Source: Caulobacter sp. CCH9-E1
Lineage (GTDB): Bacteria > Pseudomonadota > Alphaproteobacteria > Caulobacterales > Caulobacteraceae
Direction of reading: 5' to 3'
Assembly (NCBI RefSeq): GCF_001556515.1
Contig: NZ_LSJA01000177.1
Span: forward strand, 1 to 22,730
DNA length: 22,730 nucleotides
This document shows, piece by piece, positions 1 to 6,970 of the stretch (its first letter is position 1; the number at the start of each line of letters is the position of its first letter). Under the pieces are notes generated by a model that was not told where the DNA came from, searched no databases, and saw only the letters and a program-made list of their open reading frames with translations. A program made the translations under genes and the position numbers.

Positions 1-1
1 G

Positions 2-1027
2 GCCATGACGGTCGGCACGCCGATCCAGTCGGTGATCTTTGGCCAGGAAGAGACCAAGGCCGGCCTTGGCTACGGCTACTTCACGATCGGTCTCGGCATG
101 TGCGTGCCGACCGTCATGGCCTTCGCCGACGGCGAGACCAAGAAGCGCTTCGTCGGCCCGGCCGTGCGCGGCGAGGAGATCTGGTGCCAGCTGTTCTCCG
201 AACCGGCCGGCGGCTCGGACGTCGCGGCGCTCCGTACGCGTGCGGTCAAGGACGGCGACGAGTGGGTGATCAACGGCCAGAAGGTCTGGACCACCGGCGC
301 CCACTATTGCGACTACGGCATCCTGCTGACCCGCACGGACCCGGATGTGCCCAAGCACAAGGGTCTGACCATGTTCTGGATCGACATGCGCGACGCCGCC
401 GTCGAGTGCCGGCCAATCCACCAGATGTCCGGCGGCCGCGAGTTCAACGAGGTCTATTTCACCGACCTGCGCGTCAAGGACAGCCAGCGCCTGGGCGAGG
501 TCGGCGACGGCTGGAAGGTGGCCCTGGTCACCCTGATGAACGAGCGCCTGGCGGTCGGCGGCTCGGCCGGCCCGAACTATCGCGAGATCATGAAACTGGC
601 GCGCCAGCTGTCGGGCGTCGCCGGTCCGGCGCTGAAGGACCAAGGCTTCCGCGACAAGCTGGCCGACTGGTACGTCCAGTCCGAGGGGCTGAAATTCACC
701 CGCTTCCGCACCATGACCGCCCTATCGCGCGGCCAGACCCCGGGACCGGAAAGCTCGATCGGCAAGATCATCTCGGCCAACCAGCTGCAGGAGCTGGCCA
801 ACACCGCCGTGGAGATGGAGGATCAGTACGGCATCCTCGTCGATCCCGACCAGGCCCCGGCCGAGGCGGCGTTCCAGCAAAGCCTGATGTGGGCCCCGGG
901 CCTGCGCATCGCCGGCGGCACGGACGAGATTCTGAAGAACATCATCGCCGAACGGGTGCTGGGCCTGCCGGGCGATGTCCGCGTCGACAAGGACGTGGCG
1001 TTCAAGGACATGCCGACGGGGCGGTGA
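2..1027 (+). CDS. Acyl-CoA dehydrogenase, 5'-truncated by window edge
   Basis: FAD-dependent enzyme that introduces the alpha-beta double bond into an acyl-CoA thioester (fatty-acid or related acyl catabolism, cytoplasm). The frame is open to the left edge, so the true start lies outside; about 340 residues are visible against a usual 380-410. Visible family motifs are LFSEPAGGSD (the QxxSEPxAGSD flavin/substrate signature), GQKVWTTGAHY, and the C-terminal RIAGGTDEILKNIIAERVLG that contacts the flavin of the partner subunit. In medium-chain enzymes the catalytic Glu sits in a YEGT motif at this point; here the aligned residue is Gly (AGGT), so the base must come from elsewhere, as in several bacterial FadE groups. 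Acyl chain specificity cannot be read from the sequence. A strong hairpin follows the stop directly. Confidence 0.93.
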   Translation, partial: AMTVGTPIQSVIFGQEETKAGLGYGYFTIGLGMCVPTVMAFADGETKKRFVGPAVRGEEIWCQLFSEPAGGSDVAALRTRAVKDGDEWVINGQKVWTTGAHYCDYGILLTRTDPDVPKHKGLTMFWIDMRDAAVECRPIHQMSGGREFNEVYFTDLRVKDSQRLGEVGDGWKVALVTLMNERLAVGGSAGPNYREIMKLARQLSGVAGPALKDQGFRDKLADWYVQSEGLKFTRFRTMTALSRGQTPGPESSIGKIISANQLQELANTAVEMEDQYGILVDPDQAPAEAAFQQSLMWAPGLRIAGGTDEILKNIIAERVLGLPGDVRVDKDVAFKDMPTGR

Positions 1028-1033
1028 GGGGAT

Positions 1034-1064
1034 GGGCCTCTCCGGCGAGCGCCGGGGAGGTCCG
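1034..1064. repeat. GC-rich hairpin with dispersed-repeat end motif
   Basis: The arms GGCCTCTCCGGCG and CGCCGGGGAGGTCC pair across a 2-base loop just after the acyl-CoA dehydrogenase stop. The right half, CGCCGGGGAGGTC, is the same as the outer end of the dispersed repeat at 3519-3652 and 10168-10336, so this is probably a degraded single end of that element. It lacks a clear T-tract, so a role as an intrinsic terminator is possible but unproven. Confidence 0.5.
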
Positions 1065-1236
1065 GTTTCTGACCTGAGAGCTAAGAACGCTTGCAATCCT
1101 GGGCGGACGTCAAACAGACCTTGGGCATGACCGCTCTCGGCTCCGGCAGAGGCTCTGTGCTCCTCCCGATGCGGAACATCGGGCGATGAGGGAAGAACGA
1201 ACGGGCGCGGCCGCGTCCGGCGCTAGCCTGAGGCGT
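1065..1236. other. Intergenic stretch with one short hairpin
   Basis: No convincing coding frame. One perfect stem-loop is visible: CCCGATG (1165-1171), loop CGGAA, CATCGGG (1177-1183). Nothing else recognisable was found before the toxin-antitoxin operator. Confidence 0.4.
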
Positions 1237-1261
1237 ATGAAAGACGTATATACGTTTTCAT
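1237..1261 (+). promoter_or_regulatory. Palindromic operator of the toxin-antitoxin operon
   Basis: A perfect 12-bp palindrome, ACGTATATACGT (1244-1255), is flanked by ATGAAA on the left and TTTCAT on the right, making a larger near-palindrome interrupted by one G. It lies 23-47 bp upstream of the antitoxin start and contains TATATA, which could serve as the -10 box, so occupancy would block transcription. RHH antitoxins typically repress their own operon through such palindromes; that this one is the site is inferred from position and symmetry. Confidence 0.65.
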
Positions 1262-1283
1262 CGCCTGGCGCGGAGAGCGACTG

Positions 1284-1577
1284 ATGGCCAAAGACGCGGT
1301 CTTCACCATGAAGCTTGAGCCCCAGTTACGTGACGCCTTCATCGCCGAGGCGCAGGCGGTCGATCGGCCAGCCTCGCAGATCGTGCGCGACCTGATGCGC
1401 GACTACGTCCAGCGCCAACGCGATCAGCGCGATCATGACGCCTTTGTCCGCGCCAAGGTCGAGGCCGGTCGCCGCGACCGCGTCGCGGGCCTGGACCAGT
1501 CGAACGACGAGGTGGAAGCCGAATTCGCCACGCGCCGCCTCGCGCTCGAGGGAAAGGCGGGTGAGGTGCGGGGGTGA
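1284..1577 (+). CDS. RHH-type antitoxin (ParD/RelB-like)
   Basis: A 97-residue protein. The N terminus, FTMKLEPQLRDAFIAEA followed by RPASQIVRDLMRDYV (about residues 7-43), has the strand-helix-helix pattern of ribbon-helix-helix DNA-binding proteins. The charged C-terminal half (QRDQRDHDAFVRAKVEAGRR and onward) is the usual flexible toxin-binding part. The start ATG is preceded by GGAGAG about 7 bases upstream. The stop overlaps the toxin start (GTGA), which implies translational coupling and fixed stoichiometry. Expected role: neutralise the toxin and repress the operon at the palindrome just upstream. The sequence does not allow assignment to a numbered Caulobacter ParDE or RelBE locus. 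Confidence 0.85.
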   Translation: MAKDAVFTMKLEPQLRDAFIAEAQAVDRPASQIVRDLMRDYVQRQRDQRDHDAFVRAKVEAGRRDRVAGLDQSNDEVEAEFATRRLALEGKAGEVRG

Positions 1578-1858
1578 ACGTCCGCTGGACGGCTTCGGCC
1601 CGATTGGATCGTCTCGACATCATGGACTACATCGCCGCCGAGAATCGGCGGGCGGCCGCGCGCATGGACCAGCTGTTTTCCGATGCGGCGTCGTCCCTCG
1701 CCGAGTTCGCGATGAGGGGCCGCCCTGGGTTGGTCGCGGGAACCCGAGAACTCTTCCCTCACGAATCCTACCGTCTGGTCTACGAAGTCGACCGCGACAC
1801 GGTGTGGATCCTTGCGCTGCTCCACGCCTCGCGGCAGTGGCCGCCACTTCGCGAATAG
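1574..1858 (+). CDS. ParE/RelE-family toxin
   Basis: A 94-residue protein starting at GTG that overlaps the antitoxin stop by 4 bases. It has the ParE/RelE fold signature in order: RWTASARLDRLDIMDYIAAEN (helical hairpin, residues 4-24), GRPGLVAGTRELFPHESYRLVY (49-70), then VWILALLHASRQWP at the C-terminal strand. The GTREL...YRLVYEV...ILALLHASRQWP pattern is that of the plasmid-stabilisation ParE subgroup, whose better-studied members poison DNA gyrase; RelE relatives cleave mRNA on the ribosome. Family membership is clear, but the target is inferred. Both genes are intact, so the module is probably functional. Its 3' end converges on the amidase gene. Confidence 0.85.
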   Translation: MNVRWTASARLDRLDIMDYIAAENRRAAARMDQLFSDAASSLAEFAMRGRPGLVAGTRELFPHESYRLVYEVDRDTVWILALLHASRQWPPLRE

Positions 1859-1866
1859 ACCGTCAC

Positions 1867-1881
1867 TAGACTTCCCGTCTA
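1867..1881. other. Short hairpin between convergent genes
   Basis: TAGAC-TTCCC-GTCTA lies in the 70-bp gap between the toxin stop and the amidase stop. The stem is only 5 bp with no T-tract, so it is at best a weak terminator. Confidence 0.25.
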
Positions 1882-1928
1882 ACCGGCAAGCATTTGGCGC
1901 TGGGCCTCATCGCGCCAGAGCTTTTGCC

Positions 1929-3422
1929 CTACGGCGCGATCGTCTTCAGGAACGTCGGCGGCTTGCGGTGGCGGGTCGCCTGTTCGTAGGCGTAGCCCAG
2001 GTTCAGCAGCAGCTTCTCGCTCCAGGCCGGGCCGATGAAGGAGAGGCCCACCGGCAGGCCGGTGACATCGCCCATCGGCACGGTCAGGTGCGGATAGCCG
2101 GCGACGGCGGGCAGGGTGGTGGCCGAGCCGCCGTAGTTGTCGCCGTTCAGCGGATCGATGGTCCAGGCCGGACCCGTGGTCGGGGCGACGATGGCGACGG
2201 CGCCGGTGTCTTTCAGGATCTTGTCGATGCCTTCGGGACCGGCCAGCCGCTTGGAGTCCGCTAGGGCCTTCAAGTAGTCGGGATCGCTCAAGCCCTTGGT
2301 GTTCTCCGACTGCTCGAAGCGCTCCTGGCCGAACCACTCGAACTCCTTCGGAGTGGCCTTGTTGAAGGCGATCAGGTCGGCCAGCGTGCGGGCCGGGACC
2401 TTCTGCGGGTCGGTCGAGGCCAGATAGGCGGCCATGTCGGCCTTCAGCTCGGTGTAGAGCACCACGCCCTCGGCCTTGCCGATCGGGCCTTCGTCGAAGT
2501 CCTTCACGTCGACCAGGGTCGCGCCCTGGGCCTGCAGTTCTTTCAGCGCCCGCTCGAACACCGCGTCGGTCTTGGGCGAGTAGCCGGTGTAGAAGCGCGC
2601 CACGGCCAGCTTCACGCCCTTCAGGGCGTCCTTGGAGAGACCCTTGGCGTAGTCGGTCTTGCGGGCGTCGGCGTCCTTGGTGGCCGGATCGGCGGGATCG
2701 GAGCCGGCGATGATGGTCAGCACCTTGGCGGCGTCCTCGACCGTGGTGGTCATCGGGCCGGCGGTGTCCTGGCTGTGGCTGATCGGCACGATGTGGGTGC
2801 GCGAGACGAGGCCGACCGTGGGCTTCAGGCCCACCAGGCCGTTGATCGCGGCGGGGCAGGTGATCGAGCCGTCGGTCTCGGTGCCGATGGCCAGGGGCGC
2901 CAGGCCCGCCGCCACCGCCGCGCCCGAACCGCTGGACGAGCCGCAGGCGCTGCGATCCAGGACGTAGGGATTGCGCACCGTGCCGCCGACCGCGCTCCAG
3001 CCGCTGATCGACTTGTTGGAGCGGATATTGGCCCATTCCGACAGGTTGGCCTTGCCCAGGATGACGAGGCCGGCGTCGCGCAGCCGCTTGGCCACCGGCG
3101 CGTCGCGGCCGGTGATGTTGTCCTTCAGGGCCAGCGAGCCGGCGGTGGTGGGCAGAGGGTCGGCGCTCTCGATATTGTCCTTCAGGAGGATCGGAACGCC
3201 ATGGAGCGCCGAGCGGACCTTGCCGGCCTTGCGCTCGGCGTCCAGCGCCTTGGCGTCGGCGAGGGCATTGGGATTGGTGGCGATCACCGCGTGCAGCGTC
3301 GGGTTCTTGGCCTGGATCGCCGCCAGCGCCGCCTTGGTCGCGTCTTCCGCCGACTGAGCATGGGCGGTTCCGGCGAGCAGGGCCAGGGCGGCCGCGCCGG
3401 CCAGGCAGGCGATCTTGGTCAT
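1929..3422 (-). CDS. Exported amidase-signature (AS) family hydrolase
   Basis: A 497-residue enzyme of the amidase-signature family, which hydrolyses amide bonds with a Ser-cisSer-Lys triad. Residues 1-22 ([22 protein letters not shown]) form a signal peptide, so the enzyme acts in the periplasm, unlike GatA. Triad candidates are Lys81 (in LLKDNI), cis-Ser162 (in GSSSGSG) and nucleophile Ser186 (in [11 protein letters not shown]); the 24-residue spacing between the two serines matches the family. The start is chosen at the ATG behind GAGGGGG and before the signal peptide; upstream in-frame codons run into the repeat element. The nearest characterised relatives would be bacterial peptide amidases, but the substrate is not readable. 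The promoter region is largely occupied by the repeat at 3519-3652. Confidence 0.92.
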   Translation of the reverse strand: MTKIACLAGAAALALLAGTAHAQSAEDATKAALAAIQAKNPTLHAVIATNPNALADAKALDAERKAGKVRSALHGVPILLKDNIESADPLPTTAGSLALKDNITGRDAPVAKRLRDAGLVILGKANLSEWANIRSNKSISGWSAVGGTVRNPYVLDRSACGSSSGSGAAVAAGLAPLAIGTETDGSITCPAAINGLVGLKPTVGLVSRTHIVPISHSQDTAGPMTTTVEDAAKVLTIIAGSDPADPATKDADARKTDYAKGLSKDALKGVKLAVARFYTGYSPKTDAVFERALKELQAQGATLVDVKDFDEGPIGKAEGVVLYTELKADMAAYLASTDPQKVPARTLADLIAFNKATPKEFEWFGQERFEQSENTKGLSDPDYLKALADSKRLAGPEGIDKILKDTGAVAIVAPTTGPAWTIDPLNGDNYGGSATTLPAVAGYPHLTVPMGDVTGLPVGLSFIGPAWSEKLLLNLGYAYEQATRHRKPPTFLKTIAP

Positions 3423-3518
3423 GGACGTTTCCCCCTCACGCGGGCCGCGACTCCGGCGGCCAAGGCGGGGAGCATGGGGGCAGAATTCCGCGTTCGCCAA
3501 GAGGCGCGAGCTTCTCCA

Positions 3519-3652
3519 AATCCGATTTTCCCGGCGAATGCCGGGACCCAGATCGAACCCACCGAAGTGGCGGTGACCGCTTGGTCGATTGGCGAGAAAC
3601 CTCAAGCCGCTCCGGATGTATCTGGGCCCCGGCATTCGCCGGGGAGGTCGGA
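3519..3652. repeat. Dispersed palindromic intergenic repeat, copy A (134 bp)
   Basis: Runs from AATCCGATT to AGGTCGGA. The left arm CCCGGCGAATGCCGGGACCC and the right arm GGGCCCCGGCATTCGCCGGGG are each palindromic and mutually inverted, flanked by the motifs CAGATCGAACCCA and CTCCGGATG. Copy B at 10168-10336 carries the same ends in opposite orientation. It encodes nothing and has no transposase, and resembles a REP-doublet or MITE-like element. One end lies 7 bp from the thioesterase stop. A GANTC (CcrM methylation) site overlaps this end at 3651-3655. Intergenic repeats associated with GANTC sites are known from Caulobacter, but I cannot confirm this is that family. Confidence 0.8.
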
Positions 3653-3659
3653 GTCTAGC

Positions 3660-4448
3660 CTAGACGAACACCGCAACATTCTGCCGCGCCAGGATCAGCG
3701 GGCGGCCCTTGGCGTCCCACAGATGCATCTCCTGGGTCGAATAGCCATGGCCGATGGTCTCGGCGCGGCTGCGCAGCAGGCGCCAGCCGTCGTCGTTCTG
3801 GTCAGGCAGGCCGACCACGTCCAGCGACCAGGTCATGGTCGAGACCGGGCCGAATTGGCGGAACAAGGTCATGGCCGGCGGAGGCGGGGCGTCGCCCAAG
3901 GCGATCAGGGCCGACAGCGAGGTCGCGGCGGGATCCCGGTGGCGGATCCACAGCAGATACTCCGGCGGCTCGCCCGAACCCGGCCGCCCGCCCCCCGCCA
4001 CGCGGAAATCGAACTGTCGCACGAAGCTGGGCGCCATGCTGGCGTCGCCCTTGTGGAACGGCTCGCACTGGTCGGGCGGCGCGACGACGGGGCAGGGGAC
4101 GTCCTCGTAGGACAGGTGCGACTCGCGGGCCGCGCCGAAGGTCAGGGTGGCGTGGGTGGCCACGCCCTGTTCGCCCAGCAGGTCGACGCCGGCGAACAGG
4201 GTCGACTTGCCCTGGCGCAGCGTCCTGACCGCGATCGACAACTCGCCCGCCGCCGGGCCGACGAAAGCGAACTGGCCCGAGCGCAAGGGCGGGGCGTCCG
4301 GAAAAGCCCGCTGGGCGGCCTCGACGCACAAGGCCGCCGAGAGGCCGCCATAGGTGGTGCGGCCCTGCTTCCAGTCGTCGGTGACGTGGGCGGTGAAGCC
4401 GGCGTCGGTGGCGACGACGCCGGCAAGCAGTTCGGAGTAGCTTGTCAT
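3660..4448 (-). CDS. Acyl-CoA thioesterase, double-hotdog (TesB/thioesterase-like)
   Basis: A 262-residue cytoplasmic protein that matches the double-hotdog thioesterase-like family, which hydrolyses acyl-CoA to free acid and CoA. The first hotdog holds WKQGRTTYGGLSAALCVEAA (about 26-45), the NGGY-like helix, then SGQFAFVGPAAGELSIAVRTLRQGKS. The second ends in GYSTQEMHLWDAKGRPLILARQNVAVF, the typical last strands. The ATG at 4448 fits the family N terminus but lacks a Shine-Dalgarno; an in-frame TTG at 4484 with GGAGAGG 5 bases upstream would add 12 residues and bring the start to 14 bp from the peptidase stop. It is the downstream partner of the S9 peptidase in a tight minus-strand pair. Acyl-chain preference is unknown. 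Confidence 0.85.
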   Translation of the reverse strand: MTSYSELLAGVVATDAGFTAHVTDDWKQGRTTYGGLSAALCVEAAQRAFPDAPPLRSGQFAFVGPAAGELSIAVRTLRQGKSTLFAGVDLLGEQGVATHATLTFGAARESHLSYEDVPCPVVAPPDQCEPFHKGDASMAPSFVRQFDFRVAGGGRPGSGEPPEYLLWIRHRDPAATSLSALIALGDAPPPPAMTLFRQFGPVSTMTWSLDVVGLPDQNDDGWRLLRSRAETIGHGYSTQEMHLWDAKGRPLILARQNVAVFV

Positions 4449-4498
4449 TTGGAGAGGTTCGTTTTCTTTCGCTACGGAAGTCAACGCCTCTCCATGCG

Positions 4499-6538
4499 CT
4501 ATTTCGCCGCCAACGCCTCCCGCAGGCCCGGTGTGAAGTCCGCGCCAGCTTTCACCTGGGCCGTCGAGGGCTTGAGGGCGTCCCCGATCGGCTCGGAGCG
4601 CCCGCCAAGGCAGCCTTTCAGGAACTGCTCGGTCACCGCGTTGAAGGCGATGTTGTTTTCAGGCCGGGCGAAGCCGTGGCCCTCGTCCGGGAACAGGACA
4701 TAGGTCACCGGAATGTTCTTGGCCTGCATGGCGGCCACGATCTGGTCGGACTCGGCCTGGTTCACGCGCGGGTCGTTGGCGCCCTGGCCGATCAGCAGCG
4801 GCTTGGTGATCGCCCCGGCGCGATAGACGGGCGAGCGATCCTTGAGCAGGGCCACGCCGGCGGGCGTCGTCGGATCGCCCATGCGCTTGTAGAACTGCTG
4901 CTTTCCAGCCTCCCAATAGGGCGGAATGGTCTTCAGCAGGGTCTCGAGGTTCGAGGGGCCCACGATGTCGACGCCGCAGGCGAAGGTCTCCGGCGTGAAG
5001 GTCAGGCCCACCAGGGTGGCGTAGCCGCCGTAGGACCCGCCCATGATCGCCGTCTGCCTGGGGGCGGCGACACCATTGGTTTCGGCCCATTTCACGGCGT
5101 CGATGAGGTCATCATGCATCTTGCCGGCCCACTGCAGATTGCCGGCGTTGATGAAGTCCTTCCCGAAGCCCGTGGACGCCCGATAGTTCACCGACAGCAC
5201 CGCGTAGCCCCGGTTGGCGAGCCACTGATGGTAGCTGTGGTATCCGTAGGCGTCGCGTGCCCAAGGGCCGCCGTGGACGAACAGGACCATCGGCGCGGGC
5301 TTGTCGGCCTTGCCGTCGCCATTGGCGTCCGCCCCTGGCGGCAAGGTCAGGTACGAGACCAAGGTCAGGCCGTCGCGCGCCTTGATCTCGACGGGATGCA
5401 TCGGCTGGAGCGGCAGACCTTCCAGTTCGGGGCGCGAGACGAACAGCTTGGTCAGGGCCTTGGCCTTGCGGTCATAGAGATAGGTCGCCGAAGGCGCGCT
5501 GACGGGGTCCACCGCGACGGTCCAAAGGTCGTCGGCGTCGGTGCGCGACGTGACGCCGATCTCGCCCTTCAGCTCGCGTTGCAGGAAATCGAGATCGGCC
5601 TTCACGGCCGGATCGACGGCGGTCCAGGTGTTGCGAAGATAGTTCACGGCGTAGGCTTGGACCGCGCCCGTCTTGGGATCGGCCAGGATCTGGCCGATGT
5701 CGGCCTTGGCGTCCTGCGCCACGATCTTGGTCTGGTCGCCCTCCTGAGCGACGAGGGCCGCCGTGTTTCGGCCGCGCGAGTCCAGCCAGTACAGCGTCTT
5801 GCCGTCGGTGGTGAAGCCCAACGCCGCGGTGGTCAGGGAGTCGTCGAGACCGTAGCTGACCACCGGTGTCGCCTCGACCTTATCGCCGGCCATCCGGTAG
5901 TATTCCGCCCCGCCGTCCGGGCGCGCCTTTTGCGCCAGGCGCAGGGTCAGGGTCTCGTCGGCGACGAAGCCGGCATAGCCCTCGTTCTTGAACACCATCT
6001 TCAGCTCGCCGGTCTTGAGGTCCAGGCTGTGGACGTCGTGCCAGCGCGGGTCGCGGTTGTTGAGACCCACCAGGATGCGGTCTTTGACTTCCCGGCTTAT
6101 GCCCAGGATCTGGGCGCGGGTCTTTTCGAAGGGGGTGAGGGCGCGCTGAACGCCGGTGGCGACATCCACGCCATACAGCAGGAAATTCTCGTCGCCGCCC
6201 TTATCGTTGATGAACAGGATGGACGACGAGTCCGGCGACCAGAAGAAGCTGCGGATCGGCCGCGTCTTCTCGCTGGTAAGCGGTTTGGCCTGGCTGGGGT
6301 CGGACCGGGGCGCGACCCAAATGTTCATCACGCCGTCCCTGGGCGCGCCCCAGGCCAGCCATTTGCCGTCCGGGCTGATCAGGCCTCGACCGCGGCTGGG
6401 ATTGCCGAACAGTTTCGCCCGTTCGATCAGGGGCGTCGATGCGACCGTCTGGGCGGCCGTCTGCGAGACTGTCTGGGCCTGGGTGACTGAGGGCAGGATC
6501 GCCAGCGCCGCGACGGCGGCGAAGAACACTGTGCGCAT
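4499..6538 (-). CDS. Exported S9 family peptidase (prolyl-oligopeptidase/acylaminoacyl-peptidase type)
   Basis: 679 residues with a signal peptide (residues 1-21, ending TQAQ). An N-terminal beta-propeller with WD40-like strands (ISPDGKWLAWG, WSPDSSSILF, FTTDGKTLYWL) spans about 40-370 and precedes an alpha/beta-hydrolase domain. Oxyanion loop HGGPW is at 422-426; the catalytic triad is Ser502 (GGSYGGYA), Asp589 (GANDPR) and His621 (DEGHGF). The propeller restricts access to short peptides. An insertion at 402-413 contains DANGDGKAD, which resembles an EF-hand/dockerin calcium loop. The ATG is preceded by GGGGAG and the signal peptide, so the start is secure. It lies just upstream of the thioesterase and probably shares its transcript. 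Exact class (acylaminoacyl-peptidase or oligopeptidase) cannot be settled. Confidence 0.93.
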   Translation of the reverse strand: MRTVFFAAVAALAILPSVTQAQTVSQTAAQTVASTPLIERAKLFGNPSRGRGLISPDGKWLAWGAPRDGVMNIWVAPRSDPSQAKPLTSEKTRPIRSFFWSPDSSSILFINDKGGDENFLLYGVDVATGVQRALTPFEKTRAQILGISREVKDRILVGLNNRDPRWHDVHSLDLKTGELKMVFKNEGYAGFVADETLTLRLAQKARPDGGAEYYRMAGDKVEATPVVSYGLDDSLTTAALGFTTDGKTLYWLDSRGRNTAALVAQEGDQTKIVAQDAKADIGQILADPKTGAVQAYAVNYLRNTWTAVDPAVKADLDFLQRELKGEIGVTSRTDADDLWTVAVDPVSAPSATYLYDRKAKALTKLFVSRPELEGLPLQPMHPVEIKARDGLTLVSYLTLPPGADANGDGKADKPAPMVLFVHGGPWARDAYGYHSYHQWLANRGYAVLSVNYRASTGFGKDFINAGNLQWAGKMHDDLIDAVKWAETNGVAAPRQTAIMGGSYGGYATLVGLTFTPETFACGVDIVGPSNLETLLKTIPPYWEAGKQQFYKRMGDPTTPAGVALLKDRSPVYRAGAITKPLLIGQGANDPRVNQAESDQIVAAMQAKNIPVTYVLFPDEGHGFARPENNIAFNAVTEQFLKGCLGGRSEPIGDALKPSTAQVKAGADFTPGLREALAAK

Positions 6539-6622
6539 GAGGGGCTCCCCGAGTGGAGCTCAACTCTGGGCGCCCGCGTCAGAACGCGCAAGTTACGAAC
6601 GTTTTAAGCCGGCGGCGTTTGA

Positions 6623-6820
6623 TCAGTGGAGCGTCGGCGAGGCGTCGATCCAGGCGTCAAGCGATCGAGCGTCGGCTTCTTCCTCGACCGCCATTTCCTC
6701 CAGGAGGACGGCGGCCAGCAGCCATTCCTGCAGATCGTCCTCGGTCGCGGTCCCGTTCTCGAGGGCTTCCTTGACGGTCTCGATCAGCCATTCGACGGCG
6801 TCAGCGTGGGTCTTGCTCAT
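6623..6820 (-). CDS. Small acidic protein, function unknown
   Basis: A 65-residue protein of strongly acidic composition (many Glu and Asp, few basic residues), predicted helical throughout: WLIETVKEALENG, then DDLQEWLLAAVLLEEMAVEEE. There is no signal peptide or membrane segment. ATG is preceded by GAGG about 8 bases upstream, and codon use matches neighbouring genes, so I consider it real. I do not recognise the family. It sits alone between the DPP-IV-like gene and the S9 peptidase, all on the minus strand, with 150 bp upstream and 84 bp downstream. A small acidic cytoplasmic helical protein could be an adaptor or inhibitor, but nothing in the sequence decides. Confidence 0.65.
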   Translation of the reverse strand: MSKTHADAVEWLIETVKEALENGTATEDDLQEWLLAAVLLEEMAVEEEADARSLDAWIDASPTLH

Positions 6821-6894
6821 GGTCTTGCCTCACAACCTGAGGACAAGAGTAATGGTTAAGACACTTGAAGGCCCTGCGACATGGGGTCTTACCG

Positions 6895-6921
6895 GCGCCG
6901 CACGTCGCCGCACGTCGCCGC
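6895..6921. repeat. Short tandem repeat, 10-bp unit CGCCGCACGT
   Basis: The unit CGCCGCACGT occurs about 2.5 times head to tail between the small acidic gene and the DPP-IV-like gene. It lies in non-coding sequence next to a hairpin. No function is evident. Confidence 0.6.
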
Positions 6922-6936
6922 AGGGCCCGCGAAGGA

Positions 6937-6960
6937 CCCGCGCGGCCTAAACCGCGCGGG
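6937..6960 (-). terminator. Hairpin after the DPP-IV-like gene
   Basis: A perfect 9-bp stem CCCGCGCGG with loop CCTAAA and CCGCGCGGG, starting 10 bp beyond the stop of the DPP-IV-like gene. There is no real U-tract on the minus strand (TCCTTCG follows), so it is a candidate terminator or an RNA-stabilising hairpin rather than a classic intrinsic terminator. Confidence 0.5.
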
Positions 6961-6970
6961 GATCTGCCGC

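Noticed and set aside
3423..3635. 71-residue N-terminal extension of the amidase
   Set aside because: It reads through repeat copy A and would bury the signal peptide at residues 72-94; ATG 3422 has its own Shine-Dalgarno.
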